DNA of 64,000 bases from Homalodisca vitripennis (lineage: Eukaryota > Arthropoda > Insecta > Hemiptera > Cicadellidae), in NCBI RefSeq assembly GCF_021130785.1, contig NC_060214.1:49599001-49663000 (forward strand), in the 5' to 3' direction. Both the position numbers and the translations under genes were made by a program. This document shows positions 23,863 through 35,614 of this stretch, piece by piece (the stretch's first letter is position 1; each line of letters starts with the position of its first letter). Below the pieces are notes generated by a model. That model did no database searches. It saw nothing but the letters and a program-made list of their open reading frames with translations, and had not been told where the DNA came from.

Positions 23863-26113
23863 TTTCATCACGGTTTCTCTTGCATTAGGAAAGAATCAAT
23901 TTCTGTAATTATGGCTAAACATCTTGGGATATGGTATTACTCTAGTGGTCGTAATTAACAGGTTCATATTGCAAGTTCTCAGTGATTTTGTGAGAGGATG
24001 TAGTCTTTTATACAAATATACTGAAATTTATAAATAAATGTAAATCTATACTTATTTTAGTTACATTAATGAGTTTATTAAATCGTTAGGTCTTTATTAA
24101 AAGACTCTCAAACCTTTATGCGCTATACTTCAATAAATTGACGCATATATGTACAAATTTGTTTACTATATATTTTGAATCATAATTCTTAAGGTGATAC
24201 AGGTTTGATGCTACTAATTAAATACAGGACAGATTAATAACAATGTTTTGAATTTAAATAGAGTTTAAAAACAACCTAAACCCAAAGAGTACTAAATTTA
24301 GCAGCAATTTAGATGTTTTTATAGGTATAAACTTTAAATTCGGTCAAATAAGTGAACTAAAAAAGTCTAGAAAATTTAATTGATAATGAAATAAATTCAT
24401 ACAAAATAAATTTAAGGCTAAATGTAGATTATATTATAAGAGTAAAATGTAGTGACGATTTAAAACTATCACATGTTTTATACCTTTGTGTGAACTGTTA
24501 AATTAAGTAGACTTCTTCCAACTCAAAAGAAACATTTCTTGTAAAAAGTATACAAAATTAACTTGTACCATATGCTCAAACGCTTCACCACATATGAAGA
24601 ACACAAATTTTGAAATCGATAAGTATAAAATATGCTTGTATTTATTTACTATAAATTTAAATCTTGCTGTAATGGTGTAAAACATTTTGGCATAATTTAA
24701 GCTTAACGTGGTTATATAAATATTATTCCTAAGTAATCATTAAAAAGTAAAATTGTAAAAAATGTAGGAATTAATCATTATTTCATAATTTATAATGAGT
24801 ACCATTCTGAAACCTTATGAGATATAGACAGGTTACAGATACATATGGCCGTAAAGCCTAAGTATATTCTTTTTCTATGGTTTATAGGGTCCGATATGGA
24901 GGTTAACTTTTAGAAATGTAATTTTTATGTTATTATTTAAACGCTTAAAAATGGGCCAAGCTGTGATGGCAAATTAATAGTTAGAATTGGCTAAACCTAG
25001 TCACCAAACGTTATAGTTTTGAGTCAGTTGGTGGAAAAATCTGATCCCATTTGAATATTTATTGGACCCTTGCCAATGAATATAAGTTTGATGTGTGGAC
25101 ATTTCAATGTGAATATCACTGTTAAACTATGTCACATAGACATGCATATGTAAGGATACTGCGCTTTGAGAGTAATGTATTAGAATTATTTAAGTTAAAT
25201 GACTATTAGCAAAGAATTAATAAAAAAATTAAAATATAAATTAATCTAAGTTTTGATATAAAAGCAATCAGATAATTAGATACTACTTTTAAATATATGA
25301 TTGTTATTTAAGTTTCCGATTCTTTACTAATACTCATTTACAGAGCAACAGAACTTTATTTGAAAACAATCGTATCCCGTTGTTAGTTAAATCACACAAT
25401 CACGTGTTGGAATCTCGGCTAACAACAAATAAGGGTTTAGATATCCGAAATTTCTTTACAGAAGCTCTTTTAATAGCCATGACTTATGTCATGTCTCGTA
25501 GAGAAAACCTTTGTCGTTGTACCTTCAAATATATTACTGGAATTCCTTATAAATTATCCTCAGTTTGTGTACACATAATTATTATATTTTAATTAAAAAT
25601 GTAAGTAAAAATTTCATATCAACATCAGACAACGAAACACCACACAATTTTGATTATGTATAATTATTAAAAAAAACTTTTTAAGTGTCGATTCTCTGAT
25701 GATGTATTGAGATAAAACAGTTATGTATAAATAACAAGTTTTTAGAGTATCAGCGATTACTATTTTTACTAATAATAAGTTTAATAATTATTCATTGTAT
25801 TTTGAATATCTCTCTGCTGGATTTATGTAAAATATAATCACAAACAGAGGAGTAATATCTACATTTTTAAAGACTAACCGATTCATTTTTCAATATTTCT
25901 GAAAAAACTGATACTCTAAATTCCAAAAACGTAAACAAATCCACTAATATCTTATATTAAAAAACACACGAAAGAAATAATTTTATTTTATTATACATAA
26001 GAATTAAAATTCGGAAAATGTCACTACATCTATATATTTTACAGGAAAATATATTAGCCTATACTTATAAATAGTGCAGAGTTATTGTGATACGAGCCAG
26101 ATATCAATAAATC
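23863..26113. other. Non-coding DNA between solo LTR and 5' LTR
   Basis: No gag or pol similarity, so this is not the interior of an element bounded by the two LTRs. AT-rich; the open frames at 24503-24685 (minus) and 25380-25592 (plus) have no recognisable content. Confidence 0.5.
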
Positions 26114-26916
26114 TGTACCATAGTTCAAATTCATTTATGCTGAATCGCGGTAGGAAGTAGGCTCTTATTAACTAGACGCGGTGCGTGGACATTTTTTGTT
26201 CAGTTGGACCGGCAATCAGCTGATCGGTCAGTGACGTAATCGGGTGATGCGTTCCTCCCGGCTCGCTGGAGGGCAGTCTAGTCTTGGCGATTGAGGAGTA
26301 CGTGTAGCGGTCGAGTTAGTAGCTGAAGTTCTTTCTCTAACCCAATAGTTGGGATTTAGAGTAATTTATTTTTCGTGGGTAAAGTCAATTTGAAGTATTT
26401 AAAAATTTTAGTGCGTTTTAAGATCCGATCCTCCTCCGTAATCTTAAAAGTAGTAAGTCCCGTACCAGCGTTTAGTTAATATCTTTTATTTTATAATTCT
26501 GTATTAAAAATTTCTAAAGTTTCCCATCTTTCAGAGTCTGAAAAATTTAATTCAAATTTTTGAAGTTTTGTGAATTAAATTTTGGTGATAAAGTAAATAT
26601 CAAGTTTTGTGTTATATTAATTTTGAGTATTTTGAGAAGAGAAACTTTTATTTTGTTTTGTTAATTTAAACCATTTTTGGAGAAGTATACATTTTTAGTT
26701 TAATTTTTAAATTTCAGTACCTTTTGATCAGACTCTTAATTAGATTTGATTGATTGAGTGATTTTTGAATAAAATTGAATCAAAGTTTGTAAACTTTGTA
26801 AACTTTTGGGTGAACTTGAATTTTCGGAATAAACCAAGTATTTCCGAAAAGTTGTTTAATTTATAAAGTATTAGCTCCATATAAAATTACAAAATATGTG
26901 CTGTAATAACGGTACA
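26114..26916 (+). mobile_element. 5' LTR of the Ty3/Gypsy element
   Basis: An 803-bp LTR, TGTACCATAG...GGTACA, homologous to the solo LTR at 23067. It directly precedes the gag-pol region in the same orientation. The sequence just after it (TAAATTGCGCCAATCTGC) is where a primer-binding site should lie, but I cannot match it confidently to a tRNA. The 4 bases before it are AATC; no partner can be tested because the 3' LTR is missing. Confidence 0.85.
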
Positions 26917-27182
26917 TAAATTGCGCCAATCTGCTATTTCTTTTTGAGCATAAACTTGTACAACAGGTTATTTACAGGAAAGAACTTGTAAACTGGTATA
27001 AACTTGTATAATTCATGAAAGTGTGTGTAACTTGTATAAGACTTGTGTAAGGACTTGTATAAAACTTGAAAAGTGTGTATAAACCTGCATAATTTTGTGT
27101 AGTGAGTAGATAAGACTTAAGGACTTAGAATAATATTGTGAGTTTGGAATATTTGATTTATTTTAAGAAAATTATTTTAAAA

Positions 27183-28620
27183 TAAAAATGGAGCTAGCGC
27201 ATGTGGATCTGTTGCTCAAAAAGGAATTAATATTTGAAATAAATTTTTAGGGGCGGAAATGCTTCTGAAAGCGACACCGTCCAGAATCTTAGAAAAATGT
27301 TGAGGTCCCTTTTGAAATTAAATATCAGGGCCAACGCTGGTAATCTGAAGGGGCGTATAGAACCTAGCACTGCATTAAAGGAAATAAAAGTTGATTTGGA
27401 GGCATTAATCTGTCAAGATAGGAAACTTGTCCGAGGAAAAATCGACAGGCGAGTATTTGAGACTAGTGTGTAGGCACAAACATCTCACTGTGAGAGTTGA
27501 TGTATTATGTGAGTTGTATAAGTGGGAAGGAGCGTCTGAAACCTTAATTTCAAAACTTAAGGATGGTTTGATTGAAATTAAGGCAAAATTAGGAAAACTT
27601 GGCGTAAGCGAGGAGGAAATAGTTAATTTTGAAACCAGTCTTTTAAATACAAGCCTGGAAGAGGAAGAATTTCGAAGAGATGAGCAAAGCCCGTATCTCA
27701 AACGAGAAATGAGGATATTTTAGGTTTGAGTCTTCCCCAGGGGAAAACATGTAGAAGGGAATTTTGCAAAATTACCAAATCCCCTAGAGCGATTTTTAAA
27801 AATGTTTAAACCCACAGACGGACTAATGTTTCAGAATTGTTGAAATTATATCGAAATAATGTTAAAAATTAAGGGTGAAACTAGCTTAAGTGATAGTGAG
27901 ATCATAAATATGAGTGTAGGTTATGCACTGGTCCACTTTACAATAAAATGCTTCAATTTAAGGTAAATGCTAGTAATTTTTAGTGAAGTACACAAAGGAC
28001 TATTAGATTATTTTGTTCCATTTGGTCATAGAGAAGCCTTGAAGAGGGACTTAGTAACTAGATCACAAAAACCTGGTGAAAAAACTGAGCAGTTATATTT
28101 TAAACGTTAAGCAAAATGCAAAATTGCTATTGTGTGATTATTTCTGAGACCGAACTGACGGAAATTGATAAAATTAGGTATCTCATCTCAAAGTAAGGGC
28201 CCGACTGGTATTTTGTACAAATCCGAAAAATTTTGCCGACCTTGACAATTTGTGTATATATGAGCAGAACGTAGCCTATGAAGAAGTGAAGGTGTGTGAG
28301 GAACGTAAAGTTTGTAAATCGGACTTTGTTCTGAAAAGTCATGTAAACTCAACTGCAAACTCGTATGTAAACAATCCCATGATGGTAAAGAAAGCAATAA
28401 TAAAATGTTTTATTTGTAATAAAACCGGGACATATCGCTAGGGATTGTTTTAAAAATATTCAGAGAGGACAGATACCGAGATTCGAAAAAATCTGCGGTC
28501 CCAAAAAAACTTGTAAATAGGGGAGAATTCCAAGAAGGCAGTGCGAGAGTGGAATCTCCCGGTCACGTCCCACTGACATTAAAAATAATTATAATTATGG
28601 AAGAGGTCGAGAACAAATGA
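27183..28620 (+). pseudogene. gag (capsid/nucleocapsid) of the Ty3/Gypsy element
   Basis: A possible start at 27183 gives MELAHVDLLLKKELIFEINF before a stop. Collinear sense then continues across several frames (LRKMLRSLLKLNIRANAGNL at about 27292, then the frame 27427-27723 containing LYKWEGASETLISKLKDGL). A CCHC-type knuckle begins as CFICNKTG at about 28408 and is cut by a one-base frameshift inside the motif. Gag would package the element RNA into particles in the cytoplasm. At least five frame breaks make this copy non-functional as assembled. Confidence 0.65.
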
Positions 28621-28638
28621 GGGCAAGGGGTAAGAATA

Positions 28639-28869
28639 ATGTGGGAAAATTCCTGTATGAATGTAAAAAGGGCCGGATGTAGCCAAGGTTCAATGACCCT
28701 GCCCGTTGTAAAAGTGTTTGTTGGTAAGGGTACATTTCATAATAATGTATTATTGGACACGGGAAGCGGAGTGAACCTGATAAGTGAAAGCATTTACGAC
28801 TCATTGTTAAAGAAAGGACTGGCTAGTATTCTTGAACATACTGATATTAAATGTTTGTCGGCAAGATAA
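28639..28869 (+). pseudogene. Retrotransposon aspartic protease
   Basis: A 76-codon frame with LPVVKVFVGKGTFHNNVLL leading into the active-site motif DTGSGVNLISE at about residue 40. Retroviral-type aspartic proteases have D(S/T)G here and act as dimers to cut the polyprotein. The frame closes shortly after (CLSAR) at a stop; sense seems to continue in another frame towards 28990. The start codon is arbitrary, since in the parent this is internal to a polyprotein. Confidence 0.75.
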
Positions 28870-29169
28870 CAACGAATTATCAATCCTGGGTAAATGTATT
28901 GTAAAAATAAAGATAGAATGTTTTTCTTGGAAAGTGTTCAGTTTTTAGTTTTCGAAAAATTTTGTCTTAGCCAATAATTCTGGGTTCAAATTTTATAAAA
29001 GAAACTGGCATGGTGGTGGATTTAAAAAACAGGATATGTGTTGGTTTAAGTTTAAACCAGAAGTCACAATCGAGTTATTTCAGAATAATACAATCCTTAT
29101 AAATAATGTGAACCAGAGTATTGTGGTAGGGTGCAATAAGGCAAGGAGGGTATTTTAAAAAATTATTAA

Positions 29170-30028
29170 CGAATTCCCTCAAGTTTTTACCGATAAAATA
29201 GGGCAAGCTATTGACTTCGAAATTGACCTAGAAGTCAGCGACCCCGAGCCAGTGAGATTGAAGCCGTATCCGCTATCCCCCCCCAAGCTGCAAGAATTAA
29301 GAAAAAAGTTTAGATGAACTGTTGGCACAGAATATAATTAGACCCAGTGTGTCAAATTATGCTAGCCCCGCATTTTTTAGTAACCAAACCGGGAAGTGAT
29401 AAATCTAGAATGGTGATTAATTACTCAAAATTAAATAGTAAGTTGAAGAGAGTGGAACATCCAATTGGAGGGACGTATACGAATCATACCACTACCTACA
29501 AGGATGTACTTATTTTTTCAAACTTGGATTTGAGTAATTCGTTTTACCAATTAAAACTCACAGAAAAAAGCAAACATTTAACCGGTTTTGTTACGCCGTT
29601 TGAATCATATGAATTCAATCGTGTACCATATGGGTTACACTTGGGAAGCGGAACAATGAGCCGCTTATTAAACAAAGTGTTGCAAGGTGTAAAGTTCCAG
29701 TATGCTTTAAATTATGTAGATGACATAATAATATTTAGCAAAAGTTTTACCAGAGCATATAGAACATGTCAGAGATGTTGTGGAGAGGCTGGCCAAACAT
29801 GGACTTACGGTTAACCCGAATAAGGTGAGCTTTGCATGTAAAGAGATCAAGTTTTTAGGTCACCTAATCTCTAAGGACCAGATAAGAGTCGACCCGGATA
29901 GAACTTCTGCCATTAGAGATGCGAGAGAGCCAAAGGACGCAAAAGGCGTAAGTAGATTTATCGGAGCAGTGAGCTATTTTGCAAAAGTTCATCACCAAAC
30001 TATGCAGACAAGGCAGATGTCTAAATGA
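29170..30028 (+). pseudogene. Reverse transcriptase of the Ty3/Gypsy element
   Basis: The lead-in DFEIDLEVSDPEPVRLKPYP is at about 29215. The main frame 29347-29814 then carries RMVINYSKLN, FSNLDLSNSFYQLKLTEKS (motif A region), FNRVPYGL (motif B region) and the catalytic YVDDIIIFSK at about 29716. A frameshift near 29790 moves sense to the frame 29780-30028, with GLTVNPNKVSF, KFLGHLIS and RFIGAVSYFAK (thumb). YVDD, KFLGH and the residue order are typical of Ty3/Gypsy polymerases. Breaks lie near 29310, 29790 and 30000. Confidence 0.85.
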
Positions 30029-30372
30029 ATTGAGAAAAAGAATAGGAAATTTGAGTGGGACTCAGGAGTGCCAGGAGAGCTTCAACAGCTTAAAGGAAAG
30101 TATAAGTACACCACCGGTATTAATAATACCAGATTATAATAAGCCATTTATCCTATGTACGGATGCGAGTGACAAGGCAGCAGGAAGTTGTTATAATGCA
30201 GGAAATAGAAGGTGAGAATAAACCAGTGGCTTATTATTCCAAAAAATTTAATGAATCCGAACAAAGAAATTTGACTGTGTACCAAAAGGAAGCACTTGCA
30301 GTGGTATGCGCGATAAACAAATTTCGCAGCTACTTAGAAGTAAAGGCCTTTTACCCTAATAACGGACAATAG
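30029..30372 (+). pseudogene. RNase H of the Ty3/Gypsy element
   Basis: FNSLKESISTPPVLIIPDYN and FILCTDASDKAAGS, with the first catalytic Asp in TDAS, are in one frame to about 30175. KPVAYYSKKFNESEQRN and YQKEALAVVCAINKFRSYL, with the E of KEAL, are in the next frame to 30372. The frame change is near 30170-30190. RNase H degrades the RNA strand during reverse transcription. Immediately downstream the connection domain is fragmented. Confidence 0.8.
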
Positions 30373-30783
30373 TGCACTAGCGTGGGGTACTAGGCAATTT
30401 TAGGAAATTAGGAAAATTAGGTAGGTGGGCAGCTACAATTTTGAGCCTACCATTTCAAAATTAAACACGTAAAATCAAAAGACGGTGGCAGACTATTTTA
30501 TCTAGACTATTTGAATGTAGAGATAAGATGCAAAGTGTGGAGGAAATTGAAGAATACCAGTACGGTATAGAAAATGATAGTGTAACGGACAATAGCATAA
30601 GAGTAGCAATTAAGGAAGAAAATGTAAATAGTGTATTTGTAAATAGCGTAGGTAATTTTCCACTAGCTTATACAGACTTTAAGGTTCACCAAACCAGGAC
30701 AATATAATACGAAAAATATATAATAGTATAAAAGGTGGTACTAACTCTGAAAAAATATTTCTTGTGTAAGGGAGTTGTGATGT
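30373..30783 (+). pseudogene. Degraded tether between RNase H and integrase
   Basis: Collinear with the region normally carrying the RNase H end and the linker to integrase, but cut into short frames by several indels. No independent motif can be quoted. It is Asn/Val/Glu-rich around 30590-30660. Confidence 0.4.
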
Positions 30784-31879
30784 ATAGAAAGTAAGCCTAC
30801 TAGTAAGTCAAAGATATGTCTACCAGAACATTTAGTAGATATGGTGTTTAAGTATTACCATGAGTCGGAAATCGGGGGCCACTATGGAATATTAAAAACT
30901 ACCAGAAAAGATATGCGATTTATTTTACCATGCGGATCTTGCCGGCTGATAAAAGACAAGGTAAAAATGTGCGAAGCTTGTGCGTTAGCGAAAACCGGTA
31001 AGGTCTTTCATGGCAACTGATTCTGGTGTATCAGATAGGCCCATGGACAAATTGTACATAGACATTTTTGGCCCTTTAACCAGGTCCAGTAGTGGAAATA
31101 ATAATATCCTGATTGTACTTGACGACCATTCAAAAATGGTATTTTTAAGCGCGATAAAAGACGCGAAAAGTAAATCAATAATAAAAGTATTAGAAAGGGA
31201 AATTTTTAAAAATTTTGCATATTGCAAAAATATAGTGTCGGACAATGCACAGTGTTTTAGAAGTGTCGAACTAAAGAAACTATTTATTCGCCCGGGGAAT
31301 CAATCATCAATTTGTAACTCCATTTGTACCACAGGGAAACAAAAGTGAACGTCAGTTGAGGACAGTAAAACAGATGTTAAAAATTTACTTTAATTCGGAT
31401 CAAACTAAGTGGGACACCAAATTAACTGAATTACAATTAGCGATAAATTGTGCGACCTCGGAAGCTACCAAAAATTCACCATACGAAATTATGTTCGGAA
31501 ATAGCCTAACTTGGAATTGACCAACAGATGGAACATTAATGATTTATTGGACTGTGATGTGTCAAAACCGGATAATTTGGATAGGTTTCAAAGAACTGTG
31601 TTAAATTTAAAAAAGTCCATTTCGGCTAACAGGAAGAGGGCAGGCTATAGCGATAAGGAATGTGAACACCCATTCAAAGTTGGAAGCCATTGTATACGTG
31701 AAGACACACTGGCTGAGTAACAAAGCGGAAAAATTTCCAGGCAAAAAATGGCAAACCGGTTTTGTGGACCCTACAGGATTATATATAAATTAACAGAAGT
31801 GACCTTTATAGTTCAGGATATAAAGGATGAAAGATCAGTGAAGAAAGTAAATGTTTCACAATTAAAGTTAAAGTACTAA
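30784..31879 (+). pseudogene. Integrase of the Ty3/Gypsy element
   Basis: N-terminal zinc-binding HHCC module: HLVDMVFKYYHESEIGGHYG at about 30819, then CEACALAKTGK at about 30972. Catalytic core: YIDIFGPLTRSSSGNNN (first Asp) at about 31057, IVSDNAQCFRS (second Asp) at about 31230, and a Glu candidate in NKSERQLRTVKQML at about 31342. ELQLAINCATSEATKNSPYE at about 31430 is also typical of these integrases. Frame changes occur near 31000, 31320, 31500 and 31700. The last frame closes with TAA at about 31877. Integrase inserts element DNA with a short target duplication, in agreement with the 4-bp repeat around the solo LTR. Confidence 0.8.
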
Positions 31880-31920
31880 AAGTGAAAGTTGAGAACTCAA
31901 TAAACATTAGCCCGGGGCAA

Positions 31921-33373
31921 AGGTCAGTATGTTTTATTTTCAGGAAAATTATATTGTTGAAAAGGAATTGAAGATGGGTCTAAAAAACAATAAAATGACA
32001 ATATAATTTTTTTTTTCAAATTAACTTCAAGATATTGATTATATATTTACGTATTAATTTGGCCCAAAAACACAAAACAAGTTAAGTATGAGAGTCCAGT
32101 AGTTTATTATAATAATACAAATAAATATTGGAATATAAAAGGGTGATGTGGCGACGTTTTTTATATCAGCAATTGTATGGCTAAGATGAGAAGTCATAAT
32201 AATAAAATGCCAGTGTAAGGGTTGGTGTGATAGGAGTGTGGTTGTAAACCATGTAATTTTCAGGGACAATGAATGGCATTAATGGTGTATAAATTAAATA
32301 CACAGATGTATTCTGATGTATTGGTATATATCATGAGATATATTTCTTCCCTGTTCCTCCAAATGTAGAAGGACAGGGTAATTTTGGTAATGTTGTGGTG
32401 TTGTTGTCCCCTGTTCCTTCCAATAGAGAAGGACAGGGTAAATATTTTTTGGTGTAAAGTAATAAATTGTAATAACAGGAGCCACAGAAAATCCTTATGG
32501 CCTTAGCCATCATCTTTATATTCTCCAAGGTTTATGGTAAGTTATAGAAAATCATAATCATACTAGGATATTTTCCATTTATCAACAGTTTGGTGACATT
32601 AAGACATCTATTTGAATGAGAAAAGATTCTTCCTATATACAACTGGGTGATAAAATAGTAAATTTCGGGAGAACGCCGCATCCTTTACAGATTTATTGTT
32701 TCTGTTCATGCCTCAAGGAATATAATGGTTTACAAAGTGTTGCAAACAACGCTTGCTACCTCAAGGTTTTATACGAACATTGATAACAGTGATTATCGTC
32801 CTATACAGTTTACCCTCTTTTTACTGATGAGCATTAATATAACTTAAAAGTAAAGTTTTAGTGTTTTGTGTTATAATAAATAAAAATACAAATTTAAAGT
32901 CAAAATGAACTTTTCAGATTTAAAAAGTGATTCAAAATGTAGTAAATATTTATTGTGTTTTAGATTAACGAATTACTTATCTACATTCCCATCCTGTAGT
33001 TCTTCAATGTTTAGTAACAACTGTGATATACTTATATGATCATGGAATTTACAACTATTACTTTTAAAACATTGCTAATATAACGATTTGTATTTTTTTC
33101 ATTAATAATAAAAAAACTACTACTTACTATTTTTTTCTATAGTAATAGTCCTGGAATAGCACTCCAAAAAAATATATATGGTACTATTCACGCTGAGAGT
33201 GTTGTTGCTGCAGCATGTGCAGCATGATATCCAAGCAGAGTAGCCTAAGAGTAGCAATTTATTACTTTTTCTTGATATACCTGAAATTATATATGTGCTA
33301 TGAAGTGTTTATGTACTTCCTTGAGACTTCCTTGAGAATTGATTTCTACATTACTTATAAAAAATTAGATTAA
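31921..33373. other. Region downstream of integrase, no LTR, no gene
   Basis: The expected place for an env gene or 3' LTR holds neither. It contains a pair of imperfect hairpin-forming repeats (see 32350-32441) and AT-rich sequence. Frames on either strand lack recognisable motifs. Confidence 0.45.
32350..32441. repeat. Two spaced hairpin repeats, CCTGTTCCT...AAGGACAGGGTAA
   Basis: Two ~31-bp copies, about 58 bp apart, each start with CCTGTTCC and end with AGAAGGACAGGGTAA. Within each copy the two arms are near-complementary, so each could fold as a short hairpin. Function unknown. Confidence 0.6.
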
Positions 33374-33790
33374 ATGCTATTTAAACTACATTATAGTTTA
33401 ATGTTTAGACCGCGCGACCTTCCTCAGCAAGATAGCCGGCTCAAATCACGCAAGCCATCACTACGAACAGCATCCCAGTTGATAGAGGAGAACTTTACGC
33501 CTAATGCTAACTGGGCGTCATCCTGGGAATCATTCGATGGACGGACCAAGTTCTTGATATCCGATCCTACGAAAGCAGCGGGTAGCTTGGAAATTCCTCG
33601 AAAGGAATGGGTTTTATTGCATCGTTTTCGAACTGGGGTTGGGAGAAGCCGACCAGACGTGTGATTGTGGCGCAAACTCTCAGACAATTGAGCACATTGT
33701 AAAACGACTGCCCTTTTGCGATTGTTTTCTGGTGGTCTGGCTGGTCTGAGTGGTTTAGAGGATGGGTCTCTAAACTGGCTCAGTAATTTG
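33374..33790 (+). pseudogene. LINE ORF2 C-terminus (zinc-knuckle-like tail)
   Basis: The first frame gives LIEENFTPNANWASSW and PRKEWVLLHRFRTGVGR, then stops at 33662. A one-base shift restores CDCGANSQTIEHIVKR, a CxC...H knuckle, and a further shift gives GLSGLEDGSLNWLSNLDLAL ending in TGA at about 33805. Arg-Thr-Gly followed by CDCG..QTxEHIV is a signature found at the end of several insect and tick LINE proteins. I cannot assign the clade. At least two frameshifts make it a pseudogene. Confidence 0.7.
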
Positions 33791-33921
33791 GATTTAGCTT
33801 TGTGACGGGAGATTTTAATATTATTTTTAATTTATGACTCAAGAACTTTGTTCTTACGTACTTTTTAATAATTGTAATTTTTAATTTATTTATTTATGGA
33901 TAGCTGCCTTTGTCCCCCATA

Positions 33922-33930
<9 letters not shown>
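33374..33930 (+). mobile_element. 3' fragment of a third LINE family
   Basis: Contains the C-terminal end of a LINE ORF2, a stop, a short T-rich 3' UTR and a terminal (TA)n tract at 33923. The remainder of the element is missing by 5' truncation; the junction is probably near 33405, where sequence changes from AT-rich to balanced. Different in sequence from the LINEs at 533-2918 and 4373-4906. No target duplication located. Confidence 0.7.

Positions 33931-33997
<67 letters not shown>
33923..33997. repeat. (TA)n microsatellite
   Basis: About 37 TA units with one phase slip near 33965. It abuts the 3' end of the LINE fragment and may have grown from its tail. Confidence 0.95.
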
Positions 33998-33998
<1 letters not shown>

Positions 33999-35037
33999 TA
34001 CATTATAAAACGTACCGTACTTTTTGTTCATTATTATAAATTTAATAATTCTAAGGAATATTCAATCCGCAGTGTTTATTTCATTCATTAAAATATAGCT
34101 CAAGCGCAAGTCGACAGGATGTTTAATCGAAAGGGTCCTAATAACGAGCAAATAACGAGCGTCTGGTATCATGTTGAAGAGTATTGTGTAACAATGTCTA
34201 CATCAGATAGACCAATTTGCTCCATCAATAGCCATCGTTTGTCTGTGACATCAATAAACATTCATTTGTTACATAGACGTTTGAATCACGTTGTCAAGAA
34301 TAAAGTACAGTACAGTACTAAAATTTATTAGAGTGTCACTATTATAGGTATCGTGGACTTTATTAGCTGTCATTAATATAAATATTTTTAAGTGACAAAA
34401 GTTTAAATTGTAAGTTTGTAGTACTTACGTACTGTGAAAATTACTGAAATTGTTATTGAGAGTGTGCTCCCTTTTTCCAAAACCTTTTGGACCTTTCCAT
34501 CATTACTAGTGTCGTAATACCTAGGAATTTCCTCTGTAGTATCGTACAATCCATACATTGATAAAAATTGAACTAAACCTTATCCGCAATGATAAAAGAT
34601 AAGAATATTAGTGATAGCTATAAAGTATATCATATAAATTATTTACTGCTTTTGGTTTTCCATCAAATAATGGATTCTTTCTTTTATGTTATAAATTTGA
34701 ATACTATCAAAAATTTATATAATCCGTAAAATAATGGATTGTACTTGAAATGTAACATTTCAGGAGTAAAACTTAAAGAATATATGGCAACATTAAATGC
34801 AATAAACCCTGATTATAAGGCGGTGATAAAAAGGGCGGAAATCATACTTAACTAGAAGTAAGTATTTTGTAGTAACTGAAGGTTTTATTTCTACGCTTGA
34901 TTCAAGACAGGCATTGGTATGAATCCAAAGCTGTCCAAAGTAATTTGAAGAATACAAATTACCCTTGAATCACTTTTCAGCTGAAATGGACAACAAAAAA
35001 GAACTTATGAATCCATTAATGAATTTAATGAGGTGTC
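33998..35037. other. Non-coding stretch before the DNA transposon
   Basis: AT-rich. The plus-strand frame 34119-34331 (70 codons) shows no recognisable motif. No RNA gene seen. Confidence 0.35.
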
Positions 35038-35071
35038 CATATCGTTGCCGTTCATGCAAAATGTTGTATGT
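35038..35071 (+). repeat. Left terminal inverted repeat of the DNA transposon
   Basis: Begins CATATCGTTGCCGTTC and is matched by the reverse complement of 39327-39360 at 31 of 34 positions. Because CATAT/ATATG at the edges is partly palindromic, the first bases may be target duplication (ATAT or TA) rather than element. Confidence 0.9.
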
Positions 35072-35231
35072 AATAAAAGTGTGTACTTTTCAGGAAACAA
35101 AAAAAACATGATAACTTTTAACGTAATATAACTATGTGGTTTGTAATAAATAAATGTATGTTTAAAATGATATTGGTTAAGCTCAAATATATATATAATG
35201 TAATATAAACCATTTTTCTTAAGTTTAAGTG

Positions 35232-35386
35232 AAACATACGACTTTTTGCAGTTAAAATCATTTATTCGGGCTAACATAATGTATTTTGCATTACAACATA
35301 GGACATTTTGCACTTAATGTAGACTTAAGTCAGACTTTAAAACGAAACATAGGCCATTTTGCTTTGAAACATAGACATTATTTTGT
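35232..35386 (+). repeat. Left subterminal motif cluster
   Basis: Five imperfect direct copies of AACATARGNCATTTTGCA: about 35232-35250, 35273-35290, 35295-35312, 35346-35363 and 35368-35386. The same motif is part of the TIR itself. Clusters like this are typical transposase-binding sites in long-ended DNA transposons; that role here is inferred. Confidence 0.75.
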
Positions 35387-35614
35387 GAATTATTAAGGTT
35401 TAAAAAAGAAAACAGATACATAGTTTTAAGAACAATACAGTTTTATCGATACTTACTACTCTAGAATTAGTACTTAAATGCACAAACAAACGTAATATTA
35501 AATAGAATAGGACACGTTGGAGAAATGTTTTAGTATTTTGGCCATATTTACAAAATTTGATCTGCATTACATTTACTTAAAAAAAAAATTATTGCAAGTT
35601 AAAATATTGCTATT

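Larger units (their letters stand above)
26114..31920 (+). mobile_element. Ty3/Gypsy LTR retrotransposon, 3' LTR missing
   Basis: Order of parts: 5' LTR, leader, gag with zinc knuckle, protease, reverse transcriptase, RNase H, integrase. This order, with integrase after RNase H, is that of Ty3/Gypsy (Metaviridae) rather than Copia. The reading frame is broken many times, mostly by one-base indels. After the end of integrase (about 31879) there is no second LTR anywhere in the window, so the element is incomplete at its 3' end. No convincing env-like frame follows. Confidence 0.85.

Noticed and set aside
23067..26916. A single LTR element bounded by the two LTRs
   Set aside because: The left LTR has its own AGGT target duplication and the DNA between the LTRs has no gag or pol similarity.
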